Below, piece after piece: positions 16,907 to 25,563 of a stretch of DNA of 64,000 bases. The position numbers were made by a program, and so were the translations under genes. Position 1 is the first letter of the stretch; every line of letters starts with the position of its first letter. The stretch comes from Haladaptatus sp. DJG-WS-42 (GTDB lineage Archaea > Halobacteriota > Halobacteria > Halobacteriales > Halococcaceae): contig NZ_CP147243.1 of assembly GCF_037198285.1 (NCBI RefSeq), positions 1,578,422-1,642,421 of the forward strand, in the 5' to 3' direction. The notes under the pieces are model-generated. The model did no database searches. It saw only the letters and a list, made by a program, of their open reading frames with translations, and was not told the origin of the DNA.

Positions 16907-18268
16907 TCAGCAGGTTTCGGCGATTGCCTCGGTGACCACGTCCAACCCGACCTCGGCTTGCTCGCGCGTCACCACGAGCGGTGGGATGAGCCGCAACACG
17001 CTCCCGTACCGACCGGCGCTCCAGACGAGCACGCCGCGCTCGTAGCAGTAGCGTTGGATCGCTTTGACTACGTCTTTGTCCGGCTTGCCGTCGCCGTCTA
17101 CGAACTCGACGCCGGTGAACAGCCCGCGGCCGCGCACCTCGATGATTCTGTCCGTCCCGTCTGCGGCCGCCTGTAGTCGGTCGCGCATGTAGCCACCGAG
17201 GTCGCGGGCGTGGGCGAGCAGGTCGTGGTCTTGGATGTAGTCGATTGCTCTGATGCCGCCGACCATCGCGGGCACGTTGCCGCGGTAGGTGCCGACGTGG
17301 CCGCCCGGCCCCCACGTGTCGAGGTCTTCGTGGTACATCGTCGCGGAGAGCGGCAGACCGATGCCGCCTATCGCCTTCGCCATTGGCATGATGTCGGGGG
17401 TGACGTCTTCCCAATCGCTTGCAAACCACTGGCCCGTCCGCCCGAAGCCGGTCTGGATTTCGTCGACGATGAGTGGTACGTCGTTGGCCGCCGCGAGTTC
17501 TTTCAGCCGAGGGAGGAAGCCCGCAGGTGGCGTCACGACGCCGCCTTCGCCCTGAATCGGCTCGACCCAAATTCCGGCTGGATTCGCCAGTCCGCTGTAG
17601 GGGTCTTCGAGGAGTTCGCGGACGTTTGCTAACGCCGACTCGGCGGCTTCTTCCGGCGACTGCTCCTGCCGCGTGGCGTACGGATACGGGACGTGGGTCA
17701 CGTCACCGAGCAGTGGGGTGTAGTTCTCCTTGTACTTCTTGCCCGCCGTGAGGCTCAGTGCTCCTGCGCTCCCACCGTGGTACGCACCACGGAACGCAAT
17801 GAGGCCCGACCCGCCGGTGTTGTGTTTTGCGAGTTTGATGGTCGCCTCGATGGCGTCACTGCCCGTTGGCCCGCCGAACACCACGCGGTTGTTGTCCGGG
17901 AGTGCGCCGGGGGCAATCTCGTTCAGTTTCTCGATGAGGTCGAGGCGTGCTTCGGTCGGGAAGTCGACCGTGTGCACCACCTTCTCCAGTTGCTCTTGGA
18001 CGCCTTCGAGGACGTACGGGTTCGAGTGGCCGACGTTGAGCACGCCGATCCCTGCGAAAAAGTCAAGGAACGTGTTGCCGTCGGCGTCGCGCACCGTCGC
18101 GCCCTTCGCCTCCTCGATTGCGATTGGGACGCGCTTTGGATACGCGACCGCGTTGCTGTCAATCTTTGATTGCTTCTCGATGAGTCGCTTCGAGGCCGGG
18201 CCGGGGACTGCCGTGGTGACGTCCGGCGCGTCGTCGAAGTGGAGGTCGTGAATTGCTGGGCTGGCCAT
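16907..18268 (-). CDS. Class-III aminotransferase (4-aminobutyrate/diaminobutyrate type)
   Basis: 453-residue PLP enzyme. Motifs are the N-terminal [49 protein letters not shown], the PLP-contacting [11 protein letters not shown] near residue 265, the Schiff-base lysine in [11 protein letters not shown] near residue 294, and [15 protein letters not shown] is seen in GABA/diaminobutyrate transaminases. It moves an amino group from an omega-amino or diamino acid to 2-oxoglutarate or pyruvate. It lies 500 bases from the CE4 gene on the opposite strand and could act at the end of the same catabolic route, but it could also be independent. Confidence 0.88.
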   Translation of the reverse strand: MASPAIHDLHFDDAPDVTTAVPGPASKRLIEKQSKIDSNAVAYPKRVPIAIEEAKGATVRDADGNTFLDFFAGIGVLNVGHSNPYVLEGVQEQLEKVVHTVDFPTEARLDLIEKLNEIAPGALPDNNRVVFGGPTGSDAIEATIKLAKHNTGGSGLIAFRGAYHGGSAGALSLTAGKKYKENYTPLLGDVTHVPYPYATRQEQSPEEAAESALANVRELLEDPYSGLANPAGIWVEPIQGEGGVVTPPAGFLPRLKELAAANDVPLIVDEIQTGFGRTGQWFASDWEDVTPDIMPMAKAIGGIGLPLSATMYHEDLDTWGPGGHVGTYRGNVPAMVGGIRAIDYIQDHDLLAHARDLGGYMRDRLQAAADGTDRIIEVRGRGLFTGVEFVDGDGKPDKDVVKAIQRYCYERGVLVWSAGRYGSVLRLIPPLVVTREQAEVGLDVVTEAIAETC

Positions 18269-18423
18269 GCGTCGCGTTTCTCAACTGAGGGCAAAAAGTT
18301 TGCCCATCAACCGAAAATACATCTAATTATCGAACCATGTCCAAAAATATGGGGGCATAAAGAATAGGTGGGCGTGTGAATCGGTGAATCTGCTGTCGCA
18401 AAAAAGGTGCCTGGGACACTCGC

Positions 18424-18888
18424 TCATTCGTCGTTGTTCGATGGGTCGACGATGACCACGGGGCGTGTCGTGTTTTTGAGGATGGTCTGGACGACGCTGC
18501 CGAACAGGACACTTTCGACCGCGCTGCGCTTTCTGCCCGACAGCACAATCGCGTCTGCGGTTATCTTCTCTGCAAGGGCGAGGATTCCGTCTCTTGGTGG
18601 GTACGGATGGTCAACGTCCCGAATTTCGGATTCGATATTGTGTTCGGTAAGCCACTCGTGGGCGGCCAGCACCGCGCCTACACGCTGTGCACTCTGCAGT
18701 TCTCTCGAGGCGTCGAGTTCAGGACCGTGCAGCACGTGGGTGAGCGTCACCAACACCGACGCTGTCGCATCCGGGAGCGAGTTCACATAGTGCGCCTGTG
18801 ACAGCGCACTTTGTTCATCCGTATCAATCGGCAGGAGCACCCGATACTTCGAGTCTCCAACGGTGGGCGAATCGACTTCTGTTGCCAC
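18424..18888 (-). CDS. Universal stress protein (UspA family)
   Basis: A single UspA domain of 154 residues: beta1 with Asp in VLLPIDTDEQS, and a C-terminal SGRKRSAVESVLFGSVVQTIL-like end followed by RPVVIVDP. The canonical G-x2-G-x9-G(S/T) ATP loop is only partly kept (SGRKRSAVES... GSV), so nucleotide binding is uncertain. It is monocistronic between the aminotransferase and the beta-CASP nuclease, all on the minus strand. Confidence 0.85.
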   Translation of the reverse strand: MATEVDSPTVGDSKYRVLLPIDTDEQSALSQAHYVNSLPDATASVLVTLTHVLHGPELDASRELQSAQRVGAVLAAHEWLTEHNIESEIRDVDHPYPPRDGILALAEKITADAIVLSGRKRSAVESVLFGSVVQTILKNTTRPVVIVDPSNNDE

Positions 18889-18943
18889 TGTAGTCCCTAA
18901 CCGAGTCTAGACGCGAGAACGACCGGACACCACCCGTGTCCCG

Positions 18944-20179
18944 TTACTCGACGTGAACCGTCTCGCCAAGTTCCGGCGCACTCGCGTCGAATCCTTCACT
19001 CTGCAACTCATCGGCAAACGCCTCACACCGGTCGCCGTGATTGAGCAGGACTGGCGTGTCTGTGTAGCTGGCGAGAAAGGCTTTGAGCCCATTCCGGTCT
19101 GCGTGGGCGGAGAAGTCGTACGCTTCGACCTGCGCGCTCACGGGCATCACCTGGCGGTTGATTTCTGCGCGACCGTACTCCAGTAGCTCACGACCGGGCG
19201 TGCCCTCGACCTGATAGCCCGTGAAGGTGAGCTTGTTGACTGGGTTCGTGCGGATTTCGGGGACGTAGGTCATCGCCGGGCCACCGGTGAGCATGCCGCT
19301 GGTAGTCACGATGACCGTGTTCTTGCGCGCAATGCGTTTTCGCTGGCCGTTTTTCCCGGTCACGAATCGGGCGTTCGACTTCGCTCGCTTGAGCGCAGCT
19401 TCGCTTCGGACGTACTCGGGGTAGGAGCGGAGCAGCTGCGTGATGTACTTGCCCATCCCGTCTACGTAGCAGTCGATACCGTGGGCCGCACAGACGTGGA
19501 GGAGTTCTTGGGTACGACCAATTGCGAAGGCTGGAACGATGACCGTGCCGCCTTCTCTGACCGTGGTTTGTACGCTCTCTGCGAAGCGCCTCTCGACCTG
19601 CTCGCGCGGGTCGTGGTCAACGTCAGAGTAGGTCGATTCACAGAGCACCACGTCTGCGTCGGGGCGGTCGGTCGTCCCCGAGAGGAGTCGGGTATCGTCG
19701 GTGTGGAAATCGCCGGTGTAGAGCAGTTTCGTTTCGCCGTCGTCTACGAGGACGTGGGCGCTGCCGGGGATGTGCCCGGCGTTGTAAAACGTGATTTCGT
19801 GGCCAGCGCCTTCGAACGTTTCGCCGTAGCCGTGTTCGTTGGACACCTGTGTCATCCGACCGACTTCGACTTCGGTGAACGGACAGTCGTAGGTTCCCCC
19901 GTGGAGCTTGAGCGTGTCTCGACAGAGCGTCAACGCGAGCTCGCGCGTTGGCGGCGTCCAGTGAATCGGTGGTCGGTCGTTTCCCGACAACAGCGTTGGC
20001 AACGCGCCGATATGGTCTAAGTGACCGTGTGAGACGACGACGGCGTCCGGCGAAACGTCGGAGACGGGGTAGGCTGGCGGGTTGCCGGGGGCCATCCCGT
20101 AGTCTAAGAGGAGGCGGTCGTTTACGAGGATGGCACTCCGGCCAACCTCTCGTGCACCGCCGAGAAAGCGTAGCTTCAT
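18944..20179 (-). CDS. Beta-CASP metallo-beta-lactamase ribonuclease (aCPSF-like)
   Basis: 411 residues: metallo-beta-lactamase motif 1-2 (SHGHLDHIGALP near residue 52), an HIPGSAHVL loop, the GDFHTDDTRLL motif, STYSDVDHD, and a beta-CASP domain ending in FSAHADRNGL and a C-terminal LNHGD. The start MKLRFLGGAREVGRS is the usual one. It lacks the N-terminal KH domains of FttA/aCPSF1, so it is the shorter aCPSF2-like class. It would process or degrade RNA with two zinc ions. Confidence 0.88.
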   Translation of the reverse strand: MKLRFLGGAREVGRSAILVNDRLLLDYGMAPGNPPAYPVSDVSPDAVVVSHGHLDHIGALPTLLSGNDRPPIHWTPPTRELALTLCRDTLKLHGGTYDCPFTEVEVGRMTQVSNEHGYGETFEGAGHEITFYNAGHIPGSAHVLVDDGETKLLYTGDFHTDDTRLLSGTTDRPDADVVLCESTYSDVDHDPREQVERRFAESVQTTVREGGTVIVPAFAIGRTQELLHVCAAHGIDCYVDGMGKYITQLLRSYPEYVRSEAALKRAKSNARFVTGKNGQRKRIARKNTVIVTTSGMLTGGPAMTYVPEIRTNPVNKLTFTGYQVEGTPGRELLEYGRAEINRQVMPVSAQVEAYDFSAHADRNGLKAFLASYTDTPVLLNHGDRCEAFADELQSEGFDASAPELGETVHVE

Positions 20180-20220
20180 CTGCGCGACGGTAGTGGCGCT
20201 ATTCGTTTGCCTCCATCGGT

Positions 20221-20505
20221 TCAGATGTCGCCAAACAGCGTCGGGAGAATTCGGAACTCTGCGTACCCGCCGTAGGCCGTCTCAAGCGCGCCGAGCCACC
20301 AGTTCCAGCGCTGGGAGAGCGAGCTGTGCTTTGGTGCGTCGTTCAGGTTTTCAATGATGTCTTCGACCGTGAGCTCGTGGCCGCGGTCGCGAGCTACCTT
20401 CCCTGAATCGGCTAAGTCACACGCTTGACGGACAACGACGCGCAGCTCGTCTGCATTCGGGTCAAACTCCGCCGTGAGTGCCCGTTCGAGCCGCTTTGAG
20501 TCCAT
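20221..20505 (-). CDS. Haloarchaeal protein of unknown function
   Basis: 94 residues, acidic, mostly helical, no signal peptide or membrane segment. The middle (HELTVEDIIENLNDAP) and Trp-rich SQRWNWWLGALETAYGG look like a small helical domain. It follows the same direction as the beta-CASP nuclease gene, 41 bases upstream of it. No family is recognised. Acidic composition and codon use match the neighbours. Confidence 0.65.
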   Translation of the reverse strand: MDSKRLERALTAEFDPNADELRVVVRQACDLADSGKVARDRGHELTVEDIIENLNDAPKHSSLSQRWNWWLGALETAYGGYAEFRILPTLFGDI

Positions 20506-20740
20506 GATGGCTGTCTGTTCGTCCCGGACGCACTTGACGCTTCGGGGATTTACACTGACAAATCGGCCATTTTCGGACCGCTCCGGCCTTCTCCGGGTGT
20601 TCTACAGATATGCGCTCGGGCATATCGGGTCGCGTTGACGGTGCCCATAGCCTAGGCCATCCACCCGGCCGTGCGGGGCGACCACCCGGGGAAAACGAGG
20701 TTTCGATGTGCTTTTCAAGCGCGACCATATTTACACACGC

Positions 20741-21142
20741 ATGGCAGACTTTCAGGTCGTCGTCGCTGACCCCGAGTCCGGCGAGACCTTTCAGCGCGAC
20801 ATTGAGGGACAGGATGCGAACCGATTCATGGGCAAGTCCATCGGCGATGACGTAGACGGAAGCGCCGTTGGCCTCTCCGGCTACACGCTCGAAATCACCG
20901 GCGGCTCCGATAACACCGGCCGCGCGATGCGCAAAGACGTCTCCGGCCCGAACGTCAAAGCAGTCCTCCTCACCGGTGGCACGGGCTACAAGCCAGAGCG
21001 CGACGGCGAGCGCCGCCGCATCACCGTCCGTGGCCGCGAAATCAGTGACGAAACGCGCCAAATCAACGCCAAAATCACCGTCCGCGGTGACGAGTCCATC
21101 GAAGCCCTCCTCGACGAGGACGACGGCGAAGACGAAGAATAA
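20741..21142 (+). CDS. rps6e: Ribosomal protein S6e
   Basis: A 133-residue S6e of archaeal length (no C-terminal kinase-target extension as in eukaryotes). The start at 20741 ([18 protein letters not shown]) is the conserved one; an upstream in-frame ATG adds eleven unconserved residues. S6e motifs are visible: [23 protein letters not shown] and [12 protein letters not shown]. The tail is acidic. A 30S subunit protein, probably monocistronic. The 235 bases upstream hold no gene that I can support. Confidence 0.95.
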   Translation: MADFQVVVADPESGETFQRDIEGQDANRFMGKSIGDDVDGSAVGLSGYTLEITGGSDNTGRAMRKDVSGPNVKAVLLTGGTGYKPERDGERRRITVRGREISDETRQINAKITVRGDESIEALLDEDDGEDEE

Positions 21143-21245
21143 CCCCGTTTTTGGCGGTTTGTTTTTCCGTTCCTCGGCTCCCGAGTGACACGGCTTTGCT
21201 CTCGAAAGCGCAGAACCTTTGCCGTCCGCTTTCGTGTCCCCACCA

Positions 21246-21689
21246 ATGGCTGACAAAATTTCGAGTGACAACCCTTCGGTGACGGAAGTCCGCGCGACAC
21301 TCACTCGCCGTGGCCGTACCGACCGCCCGTCGATAACCATTCCCGAAGCCCACCACGACGCCTTCCCCGTCGGCGACGTCGTCCGCCTCGTCCTTGACGG
21401 CAAACAGTACCACTCGCGAATCGAATCGCCCCTCGGCAGCGACGGGCCGGAGTTCCACGGCGCGTTCGACAACGCTCGGCTCGCCCGCGCCGACGGCGAG
21501 GGTGAGAACCATCTGGACGCATGGGTCAAACACTCCGGACGCTCGTTTGGGAGCTCTGTCCTCGTTGACATCGTCGAAAGTGGCTTCCTCTACGGTCTCA
21601 GAAAGCCGGGTGAACGAGCCGTGTACACGGCGGTTGAAGCCCCAAATTCGAGCCTGACCGATATTGCGCGGTCGCTCGACGAATCTTAG
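21246..21689 (+). CDS. Conserved haloarchaeal protein (DUF7112-like)
   Basis: 147 residues from the ATG at 21246. It is a beta-rich, acidic, soluble protein (VRATLTRRGRTDRPSITIPEAHH near the N-terminus, DAFPVGDVVRLVLDG next). The first 60 residues resemble a small beta-barrel as in AbrB-like or EMAP-like regulators, but this is only an impression. It lies directly after rps6e. Assignment to a haloarchaeal DUF is from memory of the sequence style and is tentative. Confidence 0.72.
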   Translation: MADKISSDNPSVTEVRATLTRRGRTDRPSITIPEAHHDAFPVGDVVRLVLDGKQYHSRIESPLGSDGPEFHGAFDNARLARADGEGENHLDAWVKHSGRSFGSSVLVDIVESGFLYGLRKPGERAVYTAVEAPNSSLTDIARSLDES

Positions 21690-21856
21690 ATGTGCTGGAG
21701 CGAGCCGTAAAGAAAGCGCCCAATCGCGAGGTGTTGGCGCATGGCGTCTTCGATACGCTCTTGTGCACCGTGACCGGTGCGGTCGCTCCTGACTTCTCCC
21801 CGGACGAGGCGCTTCGCATCCTGCTCGCGGCGACGAACTCGAGCGGTAAGCCACAC
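21686..21856 (-). CDS. Small basic protein, GTG start
   Basis: An open frame of 56 codons starting GTG TGG CTT and ending TAA at 21686-21688, overlapping the last four bases of the convergent gene. The product (VWLTARVRRREQDAKRLVRG... QERIEDAMRQHLAIGRFLYGS) is charged and helical with plausible amino-acid use, and it fills an otherwise empty 200-base gap. It is below the length normally scanned. It may be a real small protein or chance; homologues in other Halobacteria would decide. Confidence 0.4.
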   Translation of the reverse strand: MWLTARVRRREQDAKRLVRGEVRSDRTGHGAQERIEDAMRQHLAIGRFLYGSLQHI

Positions 21857-21887
21857 CGTTTTTATTTACTGCGCCGATAGCACGGCC

Positions 21888-22337
21888 ATGAGCGAAACTG
21901 CGCGTGAGGAGTTCCTTGCTGGTGAGCGTACCGACGACGTGTTGATTTTCTTCGCCGCCCACGCCCTCTCGAACCCGGAGGCGCTCGCAGACCACGGCGA
22001 GCTGCGAGACGAGGGCGTCGTGATGGTGCTCCCCGGCGAGCAAGGCCGCGCGATGTACGAGAAAGCAACGGGCGTTGACCCGATGACGTTCGCCCAGCGG
22101 GCGATGGGCACAGAAGGCGACATCGGCGGCGACCTGCTCTCTGCGACCTGTCCACAAAAGTGGGACGACGAGTCAACTGACGACCACCAGATTCGCAACA
22201 TCTTCGCGTTCGCAGAGGAGCAAAACGAGGAGGTAGGCGGCTTGTACGCGGAAGGAAACGTCATCCACGCCTACGCCCACTGTACCTGCGGTGCGGCCTA
22301 CTCAGACCGCTGGGTCGTCGGCGACCGCGACGCCTGA
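21888..22337 (+). CDS. Conserved haloarchaeal protein (DUF5807-like)
   Basis: 149 residues from the ATG at 21888 (MSETAREEFLAGERTDDVLIFF). It is acidic and soluble. Two C-terminal cysteines occur in HCTCGAAYSDRW, a possible half metal site. A TATA-like TTTTTATTT lies about 28 bases upstream (21860-21867). Function unknown; this sequence style is found across Halobacteria next to rps6e and the DHH protein. Confidence 0.8.
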   Translation: MSETAREEFLAGERTDDVLIFFAAHALSNPEALADHGELRDEGVVMVLPGEQGRAMYEKATGVDPMTFAQRAMGTEGDIGGDLLSATCPQKWDDESTDDHQIRNIFAFAEEQNEEVGGLYAEGNVIHAYAHCTCGAAYSDRWVVGDRDA

Positions 22338-22360
22338 AACGCCGTCGCTCGTGGGAATGT

Positions 22361-22414
22361 AAGGGGGGTGGGGGTAGGGGCACAGAGAACAAATCGCAGG
22401 ATGGCCCCTGCGAT
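22361..22414. terminator. G-rich run and stem-loop between convergent genes
   Basis: Runs of six, five and four G's (about 22361-22379) are followed by a perfect 8-bp hairpin, ATCGCAGG-N6-CCTGCGAT (22393-22414). It separates the convergent DUF5807-like and DHH genes. A transcription end or RNA-stability element is likely; no long T run follows immediately. Confidence 0.4.
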
Positions 22415-22475
22415 GGTAATAGCAGTGTTGTGATATAACTATTTGCCCTGTTTCGAAGGGTGATCGAACGGAGTG

Positions 22476-23573
22476 TTATTCGTCGTCGTCCGGTTCACTG
22501 CTCGCCGATTCTTCGGCTGCGAGTCGCTCAAACGCAGAGATGATGGTTTGTTTGGTCACGGCACCCTGCGTCGTCCAGTGGTGGGCGTAGTCGAGCATGT
22601 CGTCGTAAATGTCAGGTTTGCAGCCTGCGGCTTTCGGGTGGCCACCACCGTTCACTTGTGCGGCGACTTCGTGACAGCGTTTGAACGTCTCGGTGCCGCG
22701 AATCGACGCACTGCCTGCGGGTTTGACGATGACGGCAGCGTCAGAGCCCTGTTCACGAAGGGCTTCTGCGACCTCGTTTTGCGAACACCGGCCGTAGGTC
22801 ACGCCGACCGTCCAGTCACCAATTTCGTGGAAGTTGGCACGCGAAATCGCCTGCTCGATGAGCGCCTCTTTCTCGATTCGCATCTCGGCTAAGAACTCCT
22901 CGGCTTCTTCCGGGAGGGCTGCACCGTGTTCTTGGATGAGTTCTGCGTACTCTTCTGGTTCGCTCCAGTAGGCGAGGTCTGCGAGGTCGTCGCTGCGAGG
23001 GTCTTCGCGCAACCAGAGGTCGTGGTCTCGCGTGACTGCGGCGAGGTCTACCAAGTAGTCGGGGAAGTCGAAGTCAAGTGAGCGAAGCGCCACGTCCGCC
23101 GTACACTCCTCCTCTGAGTCGCCGATGACGAGTTCGACGCCCGTTTCACGGACGGCGTCTGCCACCTCGTCGTTCCACTGGTGGTGGTCGAACCACGTCA
23201 CGTCCGCGTGGTCTACGAGCAGGTGCAGCTCCTCGTCTACGTATTTGAACTTGTCCGGGCAGAGGTCACAGATGAAGACGGTCGCCCCGGGTTCTGCGTA
23301 TTCGGCGACGTGCTCCATCGCGTCCTCTAAGTCGTAAGGCCCAGCGCCGACCAGCGCGGCCTCGCCGTAGACGGCGCGGATGAGGGCCACGCAGGCGAGT
23401 CCGTCTGCGTCCGGGTCTGCGATGACGACGGTCGAGGCACCCTCGAGGGCTTCTTTCACTTCCTGTTCTTCGAGTTCGTCGTCGAACGAGTCGGGGGTGA
23501 AAAAGCCCGTCCCCGGGAGTACGGATTTCCGAGCCAACGAGAGGTGTTCGTCGTCGATGAGATAGTCGTCCAT
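22476..23573 (-). CDS. DHH/DHHA1-family phosphoesterase (RecJ/NrnA-like)
   Basis: 365 residues from the ATG at 23573 (MDDYLIDDEHLSLARKS). The DHH domain has DPDADGLA near residue 60, CDLCPDK, and the signature DHHQ near residue 125. The C-terminal DHHA1 domain has GGGHPKAAG near residue 325. Members are Mn2+-dependent nucleases or phosphodiesterases acting on short DNA/RNA or cyclic nucleotides. Haloarchaea carry several; the exact substrate is not readable here. Confidence 0.88.
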   Translation of the reverse strand: MDDYLIDDEHLSLARKSVLPGTGFFTPDSFDDELEEQEVKEALEGASTVVIADPDADGLACVALIRAVYGEAALVGAGPYDLEDAMEHVAEYAEPGATVFICDLCPDKFKYVDEELHLLVDHADVTWFDHHQWNDEVADAVRETGVELVIGDSEEECTADVALRSLDFDFPDYLVDLAAVTRDHDLWLREDPRSDDLADLAYWSEPEEYAELIQEHGAALPEEAEEFLAEMRIEKEALIEQAISRANFHEIGDWTVGVTYGRCSQNEVAEALREQGSDAAVIVKPAGSASIRGTETFKRCHEVAAQVNGGGHPKAAGCKPDIYDDMLDYAHHWTTQGAVTKQTIISAFERLAAEESASSEPDDDE

Positions 23574-23632
23574 ACGCACCTGTTGGGCTGGCGAGAAAAG
23601 AACGCCTCGGTTGGCGAGACGCGCGAATTCGG

Positions 23633-24070
23633 TTACTGGGCGGCTTCGCCTTCGAGTTGGCGCACCGTGAGGACGGGTACGGAACACCGGCGGACGACCG
23701 TCTCTGCAACGCTCCCGAGCAGGAAGCGGTGTTCGCCGTGACGGCCGCGGGTGCCGGTTGCGACGATGTCGATGTCGTGGTCTCGGGCGTAGTCGCAGAT
23801 GACGCTCGCCGGGCGACCGGTTTCGATGGCGGTGACGACGTCGCCAGCAGCGCCCGCTTTCACCGCGTCGAGCGCTTCGTCTGCGGCGTCTTCGAGTGCG
23901 TCGCGGAACTCCTCGCGGATGCTGTCGGGGGCGGTGTCAATCTCGCTGTCATCGACAACATAGAGGGCGTGTACCGTGGCATCGAAGCGGTTTGCGAGGT
24001 CGAGCGCAACCGTCACGGCTCGCTCGACGCTGGCTGAGCCATCGGTTGCGATGACCACGGAGTCAATCAT
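23633..24070 (-). CDS. Universal stress protein (UspA family)
   Basis: 145 residues from the ATG at 24070 (MIDSVVIATDGSASVERAV). It has a complete UspA ATP-binding signature, GTRGRHGEHRFLLGSVAE followed by CSVPVLTV. It lies upstream of the DHH gene in the same direction and is divergent from another usp gene, with 85 bases between their starts. Confidence 0.93.
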   Translation of the reverse strand: MIDSVVIATDGSASVERAVTVALDLANRFDATVHALYVVDDSEIDTAPDSIREEFRDALEDAADEALDAVKAGAAGDVVTAIETGRPASVICDYARDHDIDIVATGTRGRHGEHRFLLGSVAETVVRRCSVPVLTVRQLEGEAAQ

Positions 24071-24155
24071 ACGCTGTCGTTTTGCGCGATGATGTATAAA
24101 TTCTGCCTGTCGCGCCCTCGGAGGCTTTTTTAGGTGGGACGACCCAGGTTGGCAC

Positions 24156-24605
24156 ATGGCTGCGCCCGTTTCAGTTGACACGGTGCTCGCTCCCGTCGAC
24201 GGCAGCGAAGCCTCGATGCAGGCTGCCGAATACGCGCTTGCGATTGCCGAACGTTACGGCGCATCGGTTCACCTCCTCAGTATCGTGAGCGAAGACTCCG
24301 TCCGTGCGATGGCGACAGGCGAACTCGAACCTGACACCGTCGCAGACCGCATGGAGACGTTCGTCAAATCACTCGAATCCATCCGCCCGGAATCCGTGTC
24401 GGTTGGGCACTCTGCGGCCGCTGGCTTCTCGCTGCACCGCAAAACCCAGCACCCCGGAAGCGTCATCTTGGACGTGGCAGACGACGTGGACGCAGACTTC
24501 CTCGTCATCCCCCGCGAACCGCTCACGGGGCGACCTGACGAAGTGCTCTCGAAAGCCGCAGAATACGTGTTGCTCTATGCGAGCCAGCCCGTGCTCTCAG
24601 TTTAG
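24156..24605 (+). CDS. Universal stress protein (UspA family), ATP loop lost
   Basis: 149 residues with a clear UspA start (VDTVLAPVDGSEASMQAAEYALAIAERYG) and end (ASQPVLSV). The usual G-x2-G-x9-G(S/T) loop is replaced by REPLTGRPDEVLSKAAE, so it probably does not bind ATP in the standard way. It converges with and overlaps the GNAT gene by nine bases. Confidence 0.88.
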   Translation: MAAPVSVDTVLAPVDGSEASMQAAEYALAIAERYGASVHLLSIVSEDSVRAMATGELEPDTVADRMETFVKSLESIRPESVSVGHSAAAGFSLHRKTQHPGSVILDVADDVDADFLVIPREPLTGRPDEVLSKAAEYVLLYASQPVLSV

Positions 24606-25118
24606 TCGAATCGCCATTTCGAGTTCGAAGCTCTCGGTGCCGCTCGTCTCGAAGCCGACTTTGTGATACAGCCCGATTGCGGCGGCGTTCCATCGCTCGA
24701 CGGTGAGCCACACCTTTTCGACGCCGCGTGCCGCGCCAAGGCCGAGCAGTGCGGTCATCAGTTTCGAGCCGATGCCTGCGCCCTGATAGGCGTGGAGGAC
24801 GAAGATGGCGAGTTCGTACGACGTCTCACCGTCGGGGACAAGCGTGGCGTGACCGATGATGGTGCCGTCGTGGCGGGCGACCACGTTGTGTCCTTTCGGG
24901 ACGATGTTTTCGAGCCACTTGCGGACGCTCTCCTCGCCGACTGGTGGGATGCCTTGGGCGCGGTCTGCGGGGTCGAACTCGACGTACATCGCCACGAGTT
25001 CTTCTATCGCGTCGTCGTACGCTTCGACGGATAGCTCGCGGCCTTCCGTGTCGGTGAACGAAAGCGGTGGTTCGTCGAAGGGGCCTGCCACCTCGTCGGG
25101 GTAGATTTCGCGGCTCAT
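24597..25118 (-). CDS. GNAT-family N-acetyltransferase
   Basis: 173 residues. The acetyl-CoA binding pattern is seen in ELAIFVLHAYQGAGIGSKLMTALLGLG near residue 105, followed by the beta5/alpha4 signature WLTVERWNAAAIGLYHKVGFE. It transfers acetyl to an amine, possibly a protein or small molecule. Its start overlaps the stop of the upstream usp gene (ATGA), so the two are translationally coupled. Confidence 0.9.
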   Translation of the reverse strand: MSREIYPDEVAGPFDEPPLSFTDTEGRELSVEAYDDAIEELVAMYVEFDPADRAQGIPPVGEESVRKWLENIVPKGHNVVARHDGTIIGHATLVPDGETSYELAIFVLHAYQGAGIGSKLMTALLGLGAARGVEKVWLTVERWNAAAIGLYHKVGFETSGTESFELEMAIRLN

Positions 25119-25483
25119 CGGATGAGCGTCACCGACGTTCGGGAGTTGAGCAGGACGAACTCAGAGATGCTCCCAAGGTTGATTTTCCCCATCGGACTGC
25201 GCTGACCGCCGCCAAGTACGACGCGGTCGAACTCGCCGCTGTCTGCCAGTTCAACCAGCTTGCTTCCGGGGTGTCCAGAGAGATGTTCGATGCTCGCTTC
25301 GACGCCGTACTCTTCTATGACGTCGCGCACTCGTCGCTCGATGGCGTCTGCGGCGCGGTCTGATTCGGGGTTATCGAGGATGGCAATGGTGAGCGTATCA
25401 CCCGTCGCTTTCGTCCGCTCGACGACTTCCGAGAGCGCGTAAAGTGAGTCGTCGGTTCCGCCGATACCCAACAGCACGTTCAT
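25115..25483 (-). CDS. Short universal stress protein
   Basis: 122 residues from the ATG at 25483 (MNVLLGIGGTDDSLYALSEVV). It is shorter than typical Usp (about 140-150), with a Usp-like end (LGGGQRSPMGKINLGSISEFVLLNSRTSVTLIR) that keeps most of the ATP-loop spacing. The gene overlaps the GNAT gene start. It is the third usp gene within 2 kb. Confidence 0.85.
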   Translation of the reverse strand: MNVLLGIGGTDDSLYALSEVVERTKATGDTLTIAILDNPESDRAADAIERRVRDVIEEYGVEASIEHLSGHPGSKLVELADSGEFDRVVLGGGQRSPMGKINLGSISEFVLLNSRTSVTLIR

Positions 25484-25563
25484 ACGCGGGGAAACGCGTG
25501 CCGGTGGCAAAGTCGTTATCCCTCCGTCGATACGGTTTTGGGGCCGGCGAAACAGGGTGGCAT

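Noticed and set aside
21692..21880. A 62-residue plus-strand frame in the DUF7112-DUF5807 gap
   Set aside because: The minus-strand frame (21686-21856) has more protein-like composition; the plus frame has no upstream promoter or ribosome site that I can see.
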